Assembly: GCF_021165955.1 (NCBI RefSeq) | Contig: NZ_CP088952.1 | Location: 4,278,001-4,342,000 of the forward strand | Origin: Massilia endophytica | GTDB lineage: Bacteria; Pseudomonadota; Gammaproteobacteria; Burkholderiales; Burkholderiaceae_D | Direction: 5' to 3' | DNA: 64,000 nt | Shown here: piece by piece, positions 1-8,725 of the stretch | Layout: the number at the start of each line of letters is the position of its first letter | How positions within the stretch are numbered: the first letter of the stretch is position 1 | Program-made: the position numbers and the translations under genes | Notes under the pieces: model-generated | Seen by the model: the letters and a program-made list of their open reading frames with translations, nothing else | What the model was told of the DNA's origin: nothing | Database searches by the model: none

Positions 1-155
1 ACTACCGCGACAACAAGCCAATGTACCTGGGCGACCTGCCGACCGTGATGGAGTACGTGCGCAAGACGGCGGGCCGCTACCGCGACCTCAAGCCCCTCCT
101 CAAGCTGCTCGACACGCTGGAGAACGTCCAGCCCCAGGTCGGCTACACCTTCTGA
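1..155 (+). CDS. amgK: AmgK-type cell-wall sugar kinase, C-terminal end only
   Basis: The reading frame is already open at the window edge (codons start at base 3). It gives 50 residues ending in QVGYTF before a TGA at 153-155. The tail carries the YLGDLPTVMEYVRKTAGRY pattern seen at the end of aminoglycoside-phosphotransferase-fold kinases that act on N-acetylmuramate. The next gene, 10 bases on, is the uridylyltransferase MurU. In Pseudomonas and many betaproteobacteria the AmgK-MurU pair recycles MurNAc to UDP-MurNAc and bypasses de novo synthesis. The kinase identity rests mainly on this neighbour and the tail motif, because the catalytic core lies outside the window. Confidence 0.75.
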   Translation, partial: YRDNKPMYLGDLPTVMEYVRKTAGRYRDLKPLLKLLDTLENVQPQVGYTF

Positions 156-165
156 GGACGCCAGC

Positions 166-873
166 ATGAAAGCCATGATTCTCGCCGCCGGCCGCGGCGA
201 ACGCATGCGTCCCCTGACGGACAGCTGCCCCAAGCCCCTGCTCAAGGTGCGCGGTCGCCCGCTCATCGAATGGCATGTGCTCAACCTCGTGCGCGCGGGC
301 CTGAAGGACATCGTCATCAACCACGCCCACCTTGGCCACATGATCGAGGAGTACCTGGGCGACGGCAGCCGCTTCGGCGCTTCCATCGCCTATTCCGCCG
401 AGAAGGAAGCCCTGGAAACGGCGGGCGGCATCGCCAACGCCATGCATCTGCTGGGCGATGAGCCCTTCCTCGTGCTCTCCGGCGACATCTACTGCCCGCA
501 TTTCGATTTCAGCGAAGCGGTGGGCGTCCTGCACGACAAGGACATGTGGGGCAATGCCTATGCGGCCGACCAGCGCGACATCGCCTGGATCTGGCTCACG
601 CCCAATCCCTGGCACAACCCCAAGGGCGACTTCGCGCTGAACATGTACACCGTGTCCGGCCAGGGCGAGCCCAAATGGAACTTCTCCAACATCGGCGTCT
701 ACCGCCCCGAGATGTTCGACGGGATCACGCCGGGCCAGAAGGCGGGCCTGGGCAAGCTCCTATTCGAGTATGCGGACAAGGGCCTGATCGGGGGCGAGAT
801 GTACGAAGGCGAATGGGTCAACGTGGGCACCGTGCAGCAGCTCGAACAGCTGAACGCGGCCATGAACGCATGA
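166..873 (+). CDS. murU: N-acetylmuramate alpha-1-phosphate uridylyltransferase
   Basis: A 235-residue sugar nucleotidyltransferase. It opens with the nucleotide-binding signature LAAGRGERMRPLT (residues 6-18) followed by PKPLL (22-26). The metal-binding SGD lies near residues 105-107. It lacks the left-handed beta-helix of GlmU, as expected for MurU. It would convert MurNAc-1-phosphate and UTP to UDP-MurNAc in cytoplasmic peptidoglycan recycling. The ATG at 166 is the first in frame and follows a GAGG-containing leader. The stop TGA shares bases with the ATG of the next gene (ATGA at 870-873), so translation is probably coupled. A glucose- or mannose-1-phosphate transferase is the alternative, but the amgK neighbour favours MurU. 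Confidence 0.88.
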   Translation: MKAMILAAGRGERMRPLTDSCPKPLLKVRGRPLIEWHVLNLVRAGLKDIVINHAHLGHMIEEYLGDGSRFGASIAYSAEKEALETAGGIANAMHLLGDEPFLVLSGDIYCPHFDFSEAVGVLHDKDMWGNAYAADQRDIAWIWLTPNPWHNPKGDFALNMYTVSGQGEPKWNFSNIGVYRPEMFDGITPGQKAGLGKLLFEYADKGLIGGEMYEGEWVNVGTVQQLEQLNAAMNA

Positions 874-2201
874 AGCCATATGCCGAGCGGCGCGCCCGCC
901 TGCTGGCGCAGATGGAGAGAGGCAGCGTTGCCGTCCTCCCCACCGCACCCGAAGTGCTGCGCAACGGCGACAGCGACTACCCCTACCGCTTCGACAGCAG
1001 CTTTCATTACCTGAGCGGCTTCGGGGAACCGGAAGCGGTGCTGGTGCTGGTGGCCGAACGCGGCGACGCGCCTGCGCACAGTATCCTCTTCTGCCGCGAA
1101 AAGAACGAAGAACGCGAAATCTGGGACGGCTTCCGGCATGGTCCGGATGCGGCGCGCGAAGCCTTCGGCTTCGACATCGCCCATCCCATCGCCGCGCTGG
1201 ACGAGCAGATGGCGCAGCTGCTGGCCAACGCCACCACCCTCTACTGCCCCATGGGCCGCAACGCCGCCCAGGACGCGCAGGTGCGCGGCTGGCTGGAGAG
1301 CGTGCGCAAGCAGGCCCGCAGCGGCGTTGTGCCGCCCTCCTCCCTGCGCGATGTGCTGCCCATGATCGAGGAAATGCGCCTGCTGAAGGACGCCACCGAG
1401 CAGGCCATCATGCTGCGCGCGGGCCAGATTTCCGGCGCGGCCCATGCACGCGCCATGCGCGCCACGCGGCCCGGAAAATTCGAATACGAGATCGAAGCCG
1501 AGCTGCTTTACGAATTCCGCCGCAACGGTGCCCAGTTCCCGGCCTACACGCCCATCGTGGCCTCGGGCGCCAACAGCTGCATCCTGCACTACAACGCCAA
1601 CAACCGCCGCATGCAGGATGGCGAACTGGTTCTGATCGACGCAGGCTGCGAGCTCGATGGCTACGCATCCGACATCACGCGCACCTTCCCCGTCAACGGC
1701 CGCTTCAGCGGACCGCAACGCGACCTGTACGAACTGGTGCTGGCAGCGCAGAAGGCGGCGCTGGACGCCATCCAGCCCGGCAAGCCCTACTCCGCCATGC
1801 ACGACGCGGCCTTGCGCGTGCTGGCCCAGGGCATGCTCGACTTCGGCCTGGTCGACCGCAATCTCTCGGCCACGGTGGACGACGTCATCACCAACAAGCG
1901 ACACCTGCGCTTCTACATGCACGGCACCGGCCACTGGCTGGGCATGGACGTGCATGACACGGGCGCCTACCGCGACGTGACGCAGGCCGAGCGCCCATCG
2001 CGCCCCCTGCAGCCAGGCATGGCCGTCACGGTGGAGCCGGGCATCTATGTTCGTCCGGCGGAAGGCGTGCCTGAGGCGTTCTGGAACATCGGCATCCGCA
2101 TCGAAGACGACATCGTCGTTGCGCCGGACGGCTATCAGCTGCTCACCGGTTCCGCCCCGAAAACGGTAGCCGATATCGAAGCGCTGATGCGCGAAGCATG
2201 A
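870..2201 (+). CDS. pepP: Xaa-Pro aminopeptidase (aminopeptidase P)
   Basis: A 443-residue M24B metallopeptidase that removes N-terminal residues preceding proline. The N-terminal domain (about residues 1-165) has the FHYLSGF pattern of proline aminopeptidases. The C-terminal pita-bread domain carries the five dinuclear metal ligands: D257 (LIDAG), D268 (SDIT), H355 (GTGHWLG), E389 (VEPG) and E412 (RIED). The start at 870 overlaps the murU stop as ATGA and gives the normal family length. An open frame continues upstream to base 546, but it overlaps murU and reads as out-of-frame noise. The stop overlaps the next ATG. The pepP-ubiH order also occurs in E. coli. Confidence 0.93.
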   Translation: MKPYAERRARLLAQMERGSVAVLPTAPEVLRNGDSDYPYRFDSSFHYLSGFGEPEAVLVLVAERGDAPAHSILFCREKNEEREIWDGFRHGPDAAREAFGFDIAHPIAALDEQMAQLLANATTLYCPMGRNAAQDAQVRGWLESVRKQARSGVVPPSSLRDVLPMIEEMRLLKDATEQAIMLRAGQISGAAHARAMRATRPGKFEYEIEAELLYEFRRNGAQFPAYTPIVASGANSCILHYNANNRRMQDGELVLIDAGCELDGYASDITRTFPVNGRFSGPQRDLYELVLAAQKAALDAIQPGKPYSAMHDAALRVLAQGMLDFGLVDRNLSATVDDVITNKRHLRFYMHGTGHWLGMDVHDTGAYRDVTQAERPSRPLQPGMAVTVEPGIYVRPAEGVPEAFWNIGIRIEDDIVVAPDGYQLLTGSAPKTVADIEALMREA

Positions 2202-3325
2202 TGCCCGATTACGACATCGCCATCTGCGGCGCCGGACCGGCCGGCATGGCGCTGGCGGCGCTGCTGGCGCGGCGCGGCGTGAAGCCCGGGCGCATTGTGC
2301 TCATCGATGCACGCACCCTGGAACAGGCCAGCGCCGATCCGCGCACCCTGGCCCTGTCCTATGGCAGCCAGCAGATCCTCGAACAGATCGGCGCCTGGCC
2401 CCTGCCATCCACGAGCATCCACGAGATCCACGTATCGCGGCGCGGCCAGTTTGGACGCAGCATGATCACGCGCGAGGACGAAGGCGTCCCCGCGCTGGGC
2501 CATGTGGCGCGCTACGGCGGCATCGTCACGGCGCTGGGCCGCGTCTGCGAACAGCTGGGAGTGCGCTCGCTCCGGCCCGCACGCGTCAGCGGCATCGAAG
2601 AGCAGCAGGACCATGTGCAGCTCACGCTCGAAGGCCAGCCTCCCATCACGGCCGCGATTGCGGTGCAGGCCGAAGGAGGCCTGTTCGGCGAGCAGGGCGC
2701 AAAGGCAGTGCAGCGCGACTACCGCCAGACGGCGATCATCGCCCAGGTGACCTCCAGCGCCCCGGTGGCGCACCGCGCCTACGAACGCTTCACGCACGAA
2801 GGCCCATTGGCCCTGCTGCCGCAGGACGAAGGCTATTCGATGGTGTGGTGCATGCGCCCCGCCACGGCGGACGCGGTACTCGCACTGGACGACGAAGAAT
2901 TCCTCAACCGCCTGGAAGAAACGTTCGGCGGACGCGTAGGCCGCTTCACCTCCGCCTCGCGCCGCCTTGCCTTCCCGCTCGGCCTGAATGCAGGCGTGAC
3001 GGACAGCGCGCGGATCACGGCCATCGGCAATGCCGCGCAAACCCTGCACCCCGTGGCGGGCCAGGGCCTGAATCTCGGCCTGCGCGACGCGGTGGTGCTG
3101 GCGCGCCTGCTGGCGCAGGATGCCACGCCCGGGCGCCTGGCCGAATACCAGACCCTGCGCCGCCGCGACCGCGACATGACGGTGCGCCTGACGGACACCA
3201 TGGCGCGCATCTTCGCCAACGACAGTCCCGTGCAAGGCCTGCTCGGCCTCACCCTCGCCGCCATCGACCTCGCCAGCCCCGCCCGCAGCCTGCTGGCCGA
3301 GCTGATGATGTACGGCCGCCGATAA
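2198..3325 (+). CDS. ubiH: UbiH/COQ6-family FAD-dependent monooxygenase
   Basis: A 375-residue class A flavin monooxygenase. The dinucleotide-binding GAGPAG is at residues 11-16. The second FAD motif, GNAAQTLHPVAGQGLNLGLRD, falls in the last third of the protein. Both are typical of the UbiH/UbiF/UbiI/COQ6 group, which hydroxylates the ubiquinone ring at the inner membrane face. Placement directly after pepP, with a 4-base overlap, matches the conserved pepP-ubiH arrangement, so UbiH is the best guess among the paralogues. A second ATG follows immediately (2201) and could be used instead. Which ring position is hydroxylated cannot be decided from the sequence. Confidence 0.72.
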   Translation: MMPDYDIAICGAGPAGMALAALLARRGVKPGRIVLIDARTLEQASADPRTLALSYGSQQILEQIGAWPLPSTSIHEIHVSRRGQFGRSMITREDEGVPALGHVARYGGIVTALGRVCEQLGVRSLRPARVSGIEEQQDHVQLTLEGQPPITAAIAVQAEGGLFGEQGAKAVQRDYRQTAIIAQVTSSAPVAHRAYERFTHEGPLALLPQDEGYSMVWCMRPATADAVLALDDEEFLNRLEETFGGRVGRFTSASRRLAFPLGLNAGVTDSARITAIGNAAQTLHPVAGQGLNLGLRDAVVLARLLAQDATPGRLAEYQTLRRRDRDMTVRLTDTMARIFANDSPVQGLLGLTLAAIDLASPARSLLAELMMYGRR

Positions 3326-3338
3326 AAATTACTTAAAT

Positions 3339-3401
3339 GGGGACAGACCCCTTTAAGAAATATTTCGCCCTACGAAGTATTTCTTAAAGGGGTCTGTCCC
3401 C
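3339..3401. repeat. Long perfect inverted repeat, GGGGACAGACCCC family
   Basis: Bases 3339-3362 and 3378-3401 are exact reverse complements over 24 bases. The intervening 15 bases contain a further TTCG/CGAA pairing. The arms start GGGGACAGACCCC. The hairpin sits between the converging ubiH-like gene and the transporter, so it may act as a bidirectional terminator. It looks like a mobile REP-type element, because its ends recur at 7261-7304. Confidence 0.75.
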
Positions 3402-3413
3402 TATTAAGCAATT

Positions 3414-4700
3414 TTATTGCTTGTGAAGGTTGGCGTACTTCAGGCCGAAGTAGAGGATGAAGGCGTAGCAGGCGGCCGGAACGAAGAAGGACACCTGCAG
3501 GCCGATGCTGTCGGCCAGCGCTCCCTGCACGAAGGGCACCAGTGCGCCGCCCACGATTGCCATGCACAGCAGGCCGGAGGCCTGGCCCGTCTGGCGCCCC
3601 AGCCCATGCAGCGACATGCTGAAGATAGTCGGGAACATGATGGAGTTGCACAGGCCGACGGCGAGAATCGCCCACATGGCCACATGCCCGCTGCCGAAGA
3701 CCGCAACCAGGATCAGCGCAATGCTGCATGCGGCGTTGAAGGCCAGCGCCTTGCCCGGGCTGACCGTGCGCATGACGGCGAAACCGATGAAGCGGCCCAC
3801 CATCGCGCCACCCCAGTAGAGGCTCACGTAGTGCGCCGCGTCCGCAGCGGCGAGACCGGCGATGTGGGCCTCGCCCATGTAGTTGATCAGGAAGCTGCCG
3901 ATGCTTACCTCGCCGCCAACGTAGACGAAGATGCCGATCGTGCCCAGTACCAGGTGCTTGTGGCGGAACAGTGCGCCGAAGGATTCGCCGCTGGAGCTCC
4001 CGTCCGCGCTGGCGCCGCTCAGTTTCGGCAGGCGCGCCATGGCGAAGAGAACGGCCAGCAGCAGAAGGGCTCCGGCCAGCGCCAGGTACGGCCCCTGGAC
4101 GCTCGCCGCTTGCGCCGCGCGATAGCCTTCCTGCTGTGCCGCCGTCATGGCCGCCAGTTCGTCCGCGCCGCGCATGGCGCCTGCGAGGATCAGCATGCCG
4201 CCTACCGCAGGTGCGATCGTGGTGCCGAGGGAGTTGAAGGCCTGTGTCAGCGTCAGACGGCTGGATGCCGTGCGCGGGTCGCCCAGCACCGTCACATAGG
4301 GGTTTGCAGCCACCTGCAGGATGGTGATGCCCGCCGCCAGCACGAAGAAGGCGAAGAGGAAGAGGCCATAGCCTGCCTGCGCCGCCGGGTAGAACATGGC
4401 GCAGCCGAAGGCGGCAATGACGAGGCCCGTCACGGCGCCCATCTGGTAGCCGATGCGGCGGATCAGCATGCCCGCCGGGATCGATACGATGAAGTAGGCG
4501 CCGAAGAAGCAGAACTGCACGAGCATCGCCTGCACATAGCTCAGGGTGTAGATGGCCTTCAGGTGCGGAATCAGCACGTCATTCAGCGCCGTGAGCGCGC
4601 CCCACATGAAGAAGAGGATGGTGATGATGACCAGCGGCCCGGTATTGGACTGTCCAGCCACGCCCTGCGGCATGGCGTTCGCCTGCGAGTAGTGTTCCAT
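3414..4700 (-). CDS. FucP/GluP-type sugar:proton MFS transporter
   Basis: A 428-residue inner-membrane protein with about 12 hydrophobic helices. The first reads LVIITILFFMWGALTALND, a hallmark of the fucose-galactose-glucose permease family. The conserved ANPYVTVLG motif lies in the middle of the N-terminal half. It probably imports glucose or short gluco-oligosaccharides by proton symport. It begins 17 bases after the stop of the GH3 exoglucosidase and shares its direction. The two therefore form an operon in which periplasmic glucose release feeds uptake. A purine-rich leader precedes the ATG. The exact sugar is not readable from the sequence. Confidence 0.85.
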   Translation of the reverse strand: MEHYSQANAMPQGVAGQSNTGPLVIITILFFMWGALTALNDVLIPHLKAIYTLSYVQAMLVQFCFFGAYFIVSIPAGMLIRRIGYQMGAVTGLVIAAFGCAMFYPAAQAGYGLFLFAFFVLAAGITILQVAANPYVTVLGDPRTASSRLTLTQAFNSLGTTIAPAVGGMLILAGAMRGADELAAMTAAQQEGYRAAQAASVQGPYLALAGALLLLAVLFAMARLPKLSGASADGSSSGESFGALFRHKHLVLGTIGIFVYVGGEVSIGSFLINYMGEAHIAGLAAADAAHYVSLYWGGAMVGRFIGFAVMRTVSPGKALAFNAACSIALILVAVFGSGHVAMWAILAVGLCNSIMFPTIFSMSLHGLGRQTGQASGLLCMAIVGGALVPFVQGALADSIGLQVSFFVPAACYAFILYFGLKYANLHKQ

Positions 4701-4717
4701 GTCTCTCTTCCTCTTCT

Positions 4718-7219
4718 TTAGTTATTGCAGCTCAGCGTGTCTTTGTCGCCCGCCACGCCGCCCGTCACCTGGATGTTGGCGAATGCCGCCACCAGGCCGC
4801 CCTGTGCGCTCACCTTGAACGGGGTATCGATCTTTTTCAGGTCCGCGCCCTTCGCGATGAAGCAGGAGAGCGGAATCTTGACGGTTTTCTTGCCCTGCCC
4901 CGCCAGTCGCGCGAACTCGCTCGACATGTCGATGGACGCAGGCCCCATCGCCACCTCTACCGGGCCTTGCGGCGCCGCGGTCACGATGGTGTCGAAGGAT
5001 AGCACGCCGTCCTTCGCCGCATACGCGGGAATGGCATAGGCCTTCTTGCCGTGCGCCTCGATGCTCCCCGCGCCGGTCCAGGTCACGCGCTTGGCGTCCT
5101 GCTGGGTATTGACCTGGGCCGTTTCCACTTTTATCGTCGGCAGGGTGTGCACCGTGTTCAGGTCGGAGCCCAACGCGCGGCGCTCGCCGCCGCTGTTCAC
5201 GTAAAGCGGGAAGGTGGCGCGGTCGGACTGGTTGTGCAGAGGGTAGGAGGTGGTGTTGCCGCAGCCCGCAGTCTGCGTGTCCACCGGCAGCTGGCCGACT
5301 TTGCTGGCCTTGCCGTAGCCGAGGCCATAGCCATAGGCGAACAGCGGCGCGTAGTTCCTGTCGCCGACATTGAGCGGCGTCTGGCAGGGCTCCTTCGGCC
5401 AGGAGAAGGAGAGCTTGCCGTGGAAGGGCGCGTTGACCTTGCCGTTCGCCGCTCGTACCAGCACATCGGCCACGCCCTTGCCTTCCGAGCCAGGGAGCCA
5501 TGCGGCCACGAAGCTGTCCGACAGGTTGAGCAGATCGTTGGTGTAGAGGGGTCGGCCGGAGAGGAACACCGTCACCACCGGCTTGCCTTTTCCAGCCACG
5601 GCCTGCAGCACGGCCAAGTCGTCCGGGTAGCGCGTGCTGTGGCGCAGGTTGCCCGCCGGGCCGATGTCGCCGTCGCCTTCCGCATAGGGGTGCTCACCGA
5701 TCACCGCGACCACGGCGTCGTATTTGCTCACGTCCACGCCTGCCGCGTCGGCACTGAAGTTCACGTTGGCTTCGCCCAGCGCGTCGCGCAGGCCCGCCAA
5801 AATGGTGTCTCCGTTCGGGAAGTCCTTGTTGGTGTTGGCGGTGCCTTGCCACGTCAGCGTCCAGCCGCCCGTCTGGTCCATCATGCTGTTGGCGCTCTTG
5901 CCGACCACGAGGACCTTCCTGCCGCGCGCCAGCGGCAGCGTGTTGGCGTCGTTCTTCAGCAGCACCAGCGATTCCTGCACCAGCTTGCGCGCCAGCGCGC
6001 GCGACTGCATCGCTTCCATCTTGCCCGCGTAGGCCGAGTCGGAAGGCTTCTTCATGTTGGCGCGCAGCTTGACGCGGATGATTCGGGTCACGGCATCGTC
6101 GATGCGTGCCATGGGAATCTGTCCGGATTTCACCTGCGCGATGGTGTTGGCGATGAAGCCTTTCCAGTCGTCCGGCACCATCACCATGTCGATGCCCGCG
6201 TTGATGGCCTGGGCGCAGCTGTCCTTGGCGCAGCCGGGCACTTCTTCAATGGCGTTCCAGTCGGAGACCACGAAGCCGTCGAAGCCCATCTTCTCCTTCA
6301 GCGCGGACGTCAGCAGCGCATGGCTGCCGTGCATCTTGCCGAAGCTGGTGCCTGCCTTGGGGTCGGTGACGCTGCTGAAGGAGGCCATCACGGTCTGGGC
6401 GCCCGCTTCGAGCGCCGGGTAGTAGCCCGCGCCGTGCATGTTGATCAGGTCTTTCAGCGTGCCGGTGGTGCTGCCGCGGTCCTTGCCTTCAGCCGTGCCG
6501 CCATCGCCCAGCCAGTGCTTGGCCGTGGCGACCACGGTGGCGTCGTCCTTCAGGTTGCCCTGCAGGCCCTTCACATAGACTGCCGCGTAGTCGGCCACGA
6601 TGGAGGGGTCTTCGGAGAAGCTCTCGTAGGTGCGCCCCCAGCGATCGTCCCTCACCACGGCCAGCGTGGGCGCGAACACCCAGTTGATGCCAGTGGCGCG
6701 CACCGCCTTCGCAACGGCTTCCGCCATCTGGCCCACGCCCGCGCGGTCGCGCGCGGCGCCAAGGCCGATGTTGTGCGGGAAGAGCGTGGCGCCGTACACA
6801 TTGCTGTTGCCGTGCATGGCGTCGATGCCCCAGATGACGGGCACCTTGTGCTTCATGTCCGTGGACATGGACGCTTCGTAGTAGCGGTCCGCCAGCGCCA
6901 CCCAGTCCTGCGGTGATGCATACTTATTGTTGTTCGGCCAGCTGCCCCCGCCATTCAGCACGGAGCCGAGGTAGTACTTGCGCACGTCGTCCGGCGTGGC
7001 GGCCTTGATTTCGGGCTGGGTCATCTGCCCGATCTTCTGCTCCAGCGTCATGCTGGCAACGATTTCCTTGACGCGCGCCTCGAGCGCGGCGTCTTGCTTC
7101 ACCGCGCTCGTAATGTGTGGCCAGTCGTTGAGGGGCGCTTTCGCTGGGGCGGCGAAAGCGCTTGCGGCGCAGAGCAGCTGGACTGCGGCTGCGAGAGCGG
7201 TGAGGGGGCGGCGGGTCAA
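4718..7219 (-). CDS. Secreted GH3 exo-1,3/1,4-beta-glucanase (beta-glucosidase)
   Basis: A glycoside hydrolase family 3 enzyme of about 833 residues. From the chosen start there is a signal peptide (positive LTRRP start, hydrophobic stretch, cut after AFAA). The GH3 N-domain has the KHW and YESFSEDP motifs, and the nucleophile Asp lies at about residue 320 in VVSDWNA. The GH3 C-domain follows, then an extra C-terminal domain of the kind found in ExoP-like glucan 1,4-beta-glucosidases. It releases glucose from cello- and laminari-oligosaccharides outside the cytoplasm. The start is a TTG at 7219 with GGAG eight bases upstream. The open frame runs on to 7333, but that part translates a palindromic repeat and the operator, so I reject it. 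An operator lies 100 bases upstream. Confidence 0.9.
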   Translation of the reverse strand: MTRRPLTALAAAVQLLCAASAFAAPAKAPLNDWPHITSAVKQDAALEARVKEIVASMTLEQKIGQMTQPEIKAATPDDVRKYYLGSVLNGGGSWPNNNKYASPQDWVALADRYYEASMSTDMKHKVPVIWGIDAMHGNSNVYGATLFPHNIGLGAARDRAGVGQMAEAVAKAVRATGINWVFAPTLAVVRDDRWGRTYESFSEDPSIVADYAAVYVKGLQGNLKDDATVVATAKHWLGDGGTAEGKDRGSTTGTLKDLINMHGAGYYPALEAGAQTVMASFSSVTDPKAGTSFGKMHGSHALLTSALKEKMGFDGFVVSDWNAIEEVPGCAKDSCAQAINAGIDMVMVPDDWKGFIANTIAQVKSGQIPMARIDDAVTRIIRVKLRANMKKPSDSAYAGKMEAMQSRALARKLVQESLVLLKNDANTLPLARGRKVLVVGKSANSMMDQTGGWTLTWQGTANTNKDFPNGDTILAGLRDALGEANVNFSADAAGVDVSKYDAVVAVIGEHPYAEGDGDIGPAGNLRHSTRYPDDLAVLQAVAGKGKPVVTVFLSGRPLYTNDLLNLSDSFVAAWLPGSEGKGVADVLVRAANGKVNAPFHGKLSFSWPKEPCQTPLNVGDRNYAPLFAYGYGLGYGKASKVGQLPVDTQTAGCGNTTSYPLHNQSDRATFPLYVNSGGERRALGSDLNTVHTLPTIKVETAQVNTQQDAKRVTWTGAGSIEAHGKKAYAIPAYAAKDGVLSFDTIVTAAPQGPVEVAMGPASIDMSSEFARLAGQGKKTVKIPLSCFIAKGADLKKIDTPFKVSAQGGLVAAFANIQVTGGVAGDKDTLSCNN

Positions 7220-7260
7220 GGTCGTGTCTCCGACTGTGGTTGGTGGTCGACTGGGTTTCC

Positions 7261-7304
7261 GGGGACAGACGGGGGCGCCGAGCCACCGTGCGGGGTCTGT
7301 CCCC
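7261..7304. repeat. Second GGGGACAGAC...GTCTGTCCCC inverted element
   Basis: The 10-base arms at 7261-7270 and 7295-7304 are perfect reverse complements around a GC-rich 24-base centre. The arm sequence equals the ends of the long repeat at 3339-3401. It sits in the 5' leader of the GH3 gene, between its operator and its TTG start. Confidence 0.7.
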
Positions 7305-7313
7305 TCTGTTCTC

Positions 7314-7337
7314 AAAATTGGAAACGTTACCAATTTT
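7314..7337. promoter_or_regulatory. LacI-family operator upstream of the GH3-transporter operon
   Basis: A 24-base near-perfect palindrome with the core TGGAAACGTTACCA (7319-7332). The same 14-mer stands before the lacI gene (11175-11188), and a variant precedes the GH5 gene. LacI-family regulators bind palindromes with a central CG flanked by such arms. Control by the neighbouring LacI protein is inferred. Confidence 0.75.
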
Positions 7338-7369
7338 GATCGCCATTATTTGGCGGGACGATTTTTTTG

Positions 7370-8725
7370 TCAACGAGTTCCTTTGAGGAGGGCGCGATAC
7401 CATTGGCCGCTCTGCTTCAGGGTGCGTTGCTGGGTGGCGAAGTCCACGTAGGCCAGGCCGAAACGGCGGATATAGCCTTCGGCCCACTCGAAGTTGTCCA
7501 GCAGGCTCCAGGCGAAATAGCCTTTTACCGGCACGCCCTGCCGCATGGCTTCACGCATCGCCGCAAGGTGGCGCTGGAGATAGGACAGGCGCTGCGGGTC
7601 CTGCACCGTGCCGTCCGGTCCTGGCACGTCTTCGTAGCTGGATCCATTCTCGGTAACATAGACCTCCTGGGCGCCGTAGTCGCGGCGGATGCGCACCAGC
7701 AGGTCCGTCAGGCCTTCCGGCGCCACCTGCCAGCCGAAAGCCGTGCGCTCGACACCTTCCGGATGCACGATGCGGCCGTGCAGCGGCCCGTGGCCTGGCG
7801 CGTCCGCGATCACTTCGGGGAAGTAGTAGTTCAGGCCCACGAAGTCGGTCTTGCGGGCGATGGCTTCCAGGTCGCCGGCTTCCATTTTCGGCGCGTCGGC
7901 GCCCATCAGCGCCAGCGTGTCGGCGGGATAGCCTTTGCCGTACAGGGGGTCCAGGTACCAGCGGTTGCGCAGGCCGTCGTGGCGCTGCGCGGCGGCCTTG
8001 TCTTCCGCGCTGTCCGACGCGGCGTAGGTCGGGTGCAGGCTTAGTGCGATGCCTACGCGCGCATCGGGCACGTTGCGGCGGATGATGGGCAGGGCCAGGC
8101 CGTGCGACGCCAGCACATTGTGGCTGCACTGCACGGCGGTGCGGAAGTCCTTCATGCCTGGGGCATGCATGCCGTCCCAGTAGCCGTGCATGGCCGTGCA
8201 CCATGGTTCGTTGTGCGTGATCCAGTGCCTGACGCGGCTGCCGAGGCGGCGCGTCATGAGGTCCACGTATTCGAGATAGGCGTTGACCGTGCTGCGCACG
8301 GCCCAGCCGCCCTGCTCCTGCAGCACCTGCGGCAGGTCCCAGTGGTAGAGCGTGATCCACGGTTCGATGCCGCGCTCCAGCAGGCCGTCCACCAGCTTCT
8401 CGTAGAAGGCGATGCCTTCCTCATTGGGCGTTTTGCCGTCGCCATAGATGCGCGGCCAGGCGATGGAGAAGCGGTAGGCGTTGGCGCCCATGTCCTTCAG
8501 CATGTCCAGGTCCTGCGGCCAGCGGTGGTAGTGGTCGCAGGCTACGGCGCCGCTGGAGCCGTCGCGGATCTTGCCGGGCTGGGTGCAGAAGCGGTCCCAG
8601 ATCGATTCCACCCGCCCGCCTTCGTGGACGGCGCCTTCGATCTGGTAGGACGAGGTGGCGCAGCCCCAGAGGAAGTCCGCACCGAAATCGCTGCGCTGGA
8701 GGTCTTGGTCTTTATTGGATGTCAT
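7370..8725 (-). CDS. GH1 beta-glucosidase
   Basis: A 451-residue family 1 glycosidase without a signal peptide, so cytoplasmic. It opens with the GH1 signature DFLWGCATSSYQIEG. The acid/base Glu is at about 173 (THNEP) and the nucleophile Glu at about 359 (VTENG). It should split imported cellobiose and other beta-glucosides into glucose. The ATG at 8725 lies 14 bases inside the end of the GH5 gene, so the two are co-transcribed and probably translationally coupled. The longer open frame upstream overlaps the GH5 gene and has no homologous look. Its role completes the locus: extracellular cutting by GH5 and GH3, uptake, then cytoplasmic GH1. Confidence 0.93.
   Translation of the reverse strand: MTSNKDQDLQRSDFGADFLWGCATSSYQIEGAVHEGGRVESIWDRFCTQPGKIRDGSSGAVACDHYHRWPQDLDMLKDMGANAYRFSIAWPRIYGDGKTPNEEGIAFYEKLVDGLLERGIEPWITLYHWDLPQVLQEQGGWAVRSTVNAYLEYVDLMTRRLGSRVRHWITHNEPWCTAMHGYWDGMHAPGMKDFRTAVQCSHNVLASHGLALPIIRRNVPDARVGIALSLHPTYAASDSAEDKAAAQRHDGLRNRWYLDPLYGKGYPADTLALMGADAPKMEAGDLEAIARKTDFVGLNYYFPEVIADAPGHGPLHGRIVHPEGVERTAFGWQVAPEGLTDLLVRIRRDYGAQEVYVTENGSSYEDVPGPDGTVQDPQRLSYLQRHLAAMREAMRQGVPVKGYFAWSLLDNFEWAEGYIRRFGLAYVDFATQQRTLKQSGQWYRALLKGTR

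Noticed and set aside
3339..3401. Simple Rho-independent terminator
   Set aside because: The hairpin is far longer than a usual terminator, lacks a T run on either strand, and its arms recur elsewhere. Termination may be a side effect of a repeat element.
5051..6916. 621-codon plus-strand open frame opposite the GH3 gene
   Set aside because: Antisense shadow. The opposite strand has signal peptide, catalytic residues and full GH3 length.
7220..7333. Upstream extension of the GH3 protein by 38 residues
   Set aside because: The added codons translate the palindromic repeat and the LacI operator and would hide the signal peptide. The TTG at 7219 has its own ribosome-binding site.
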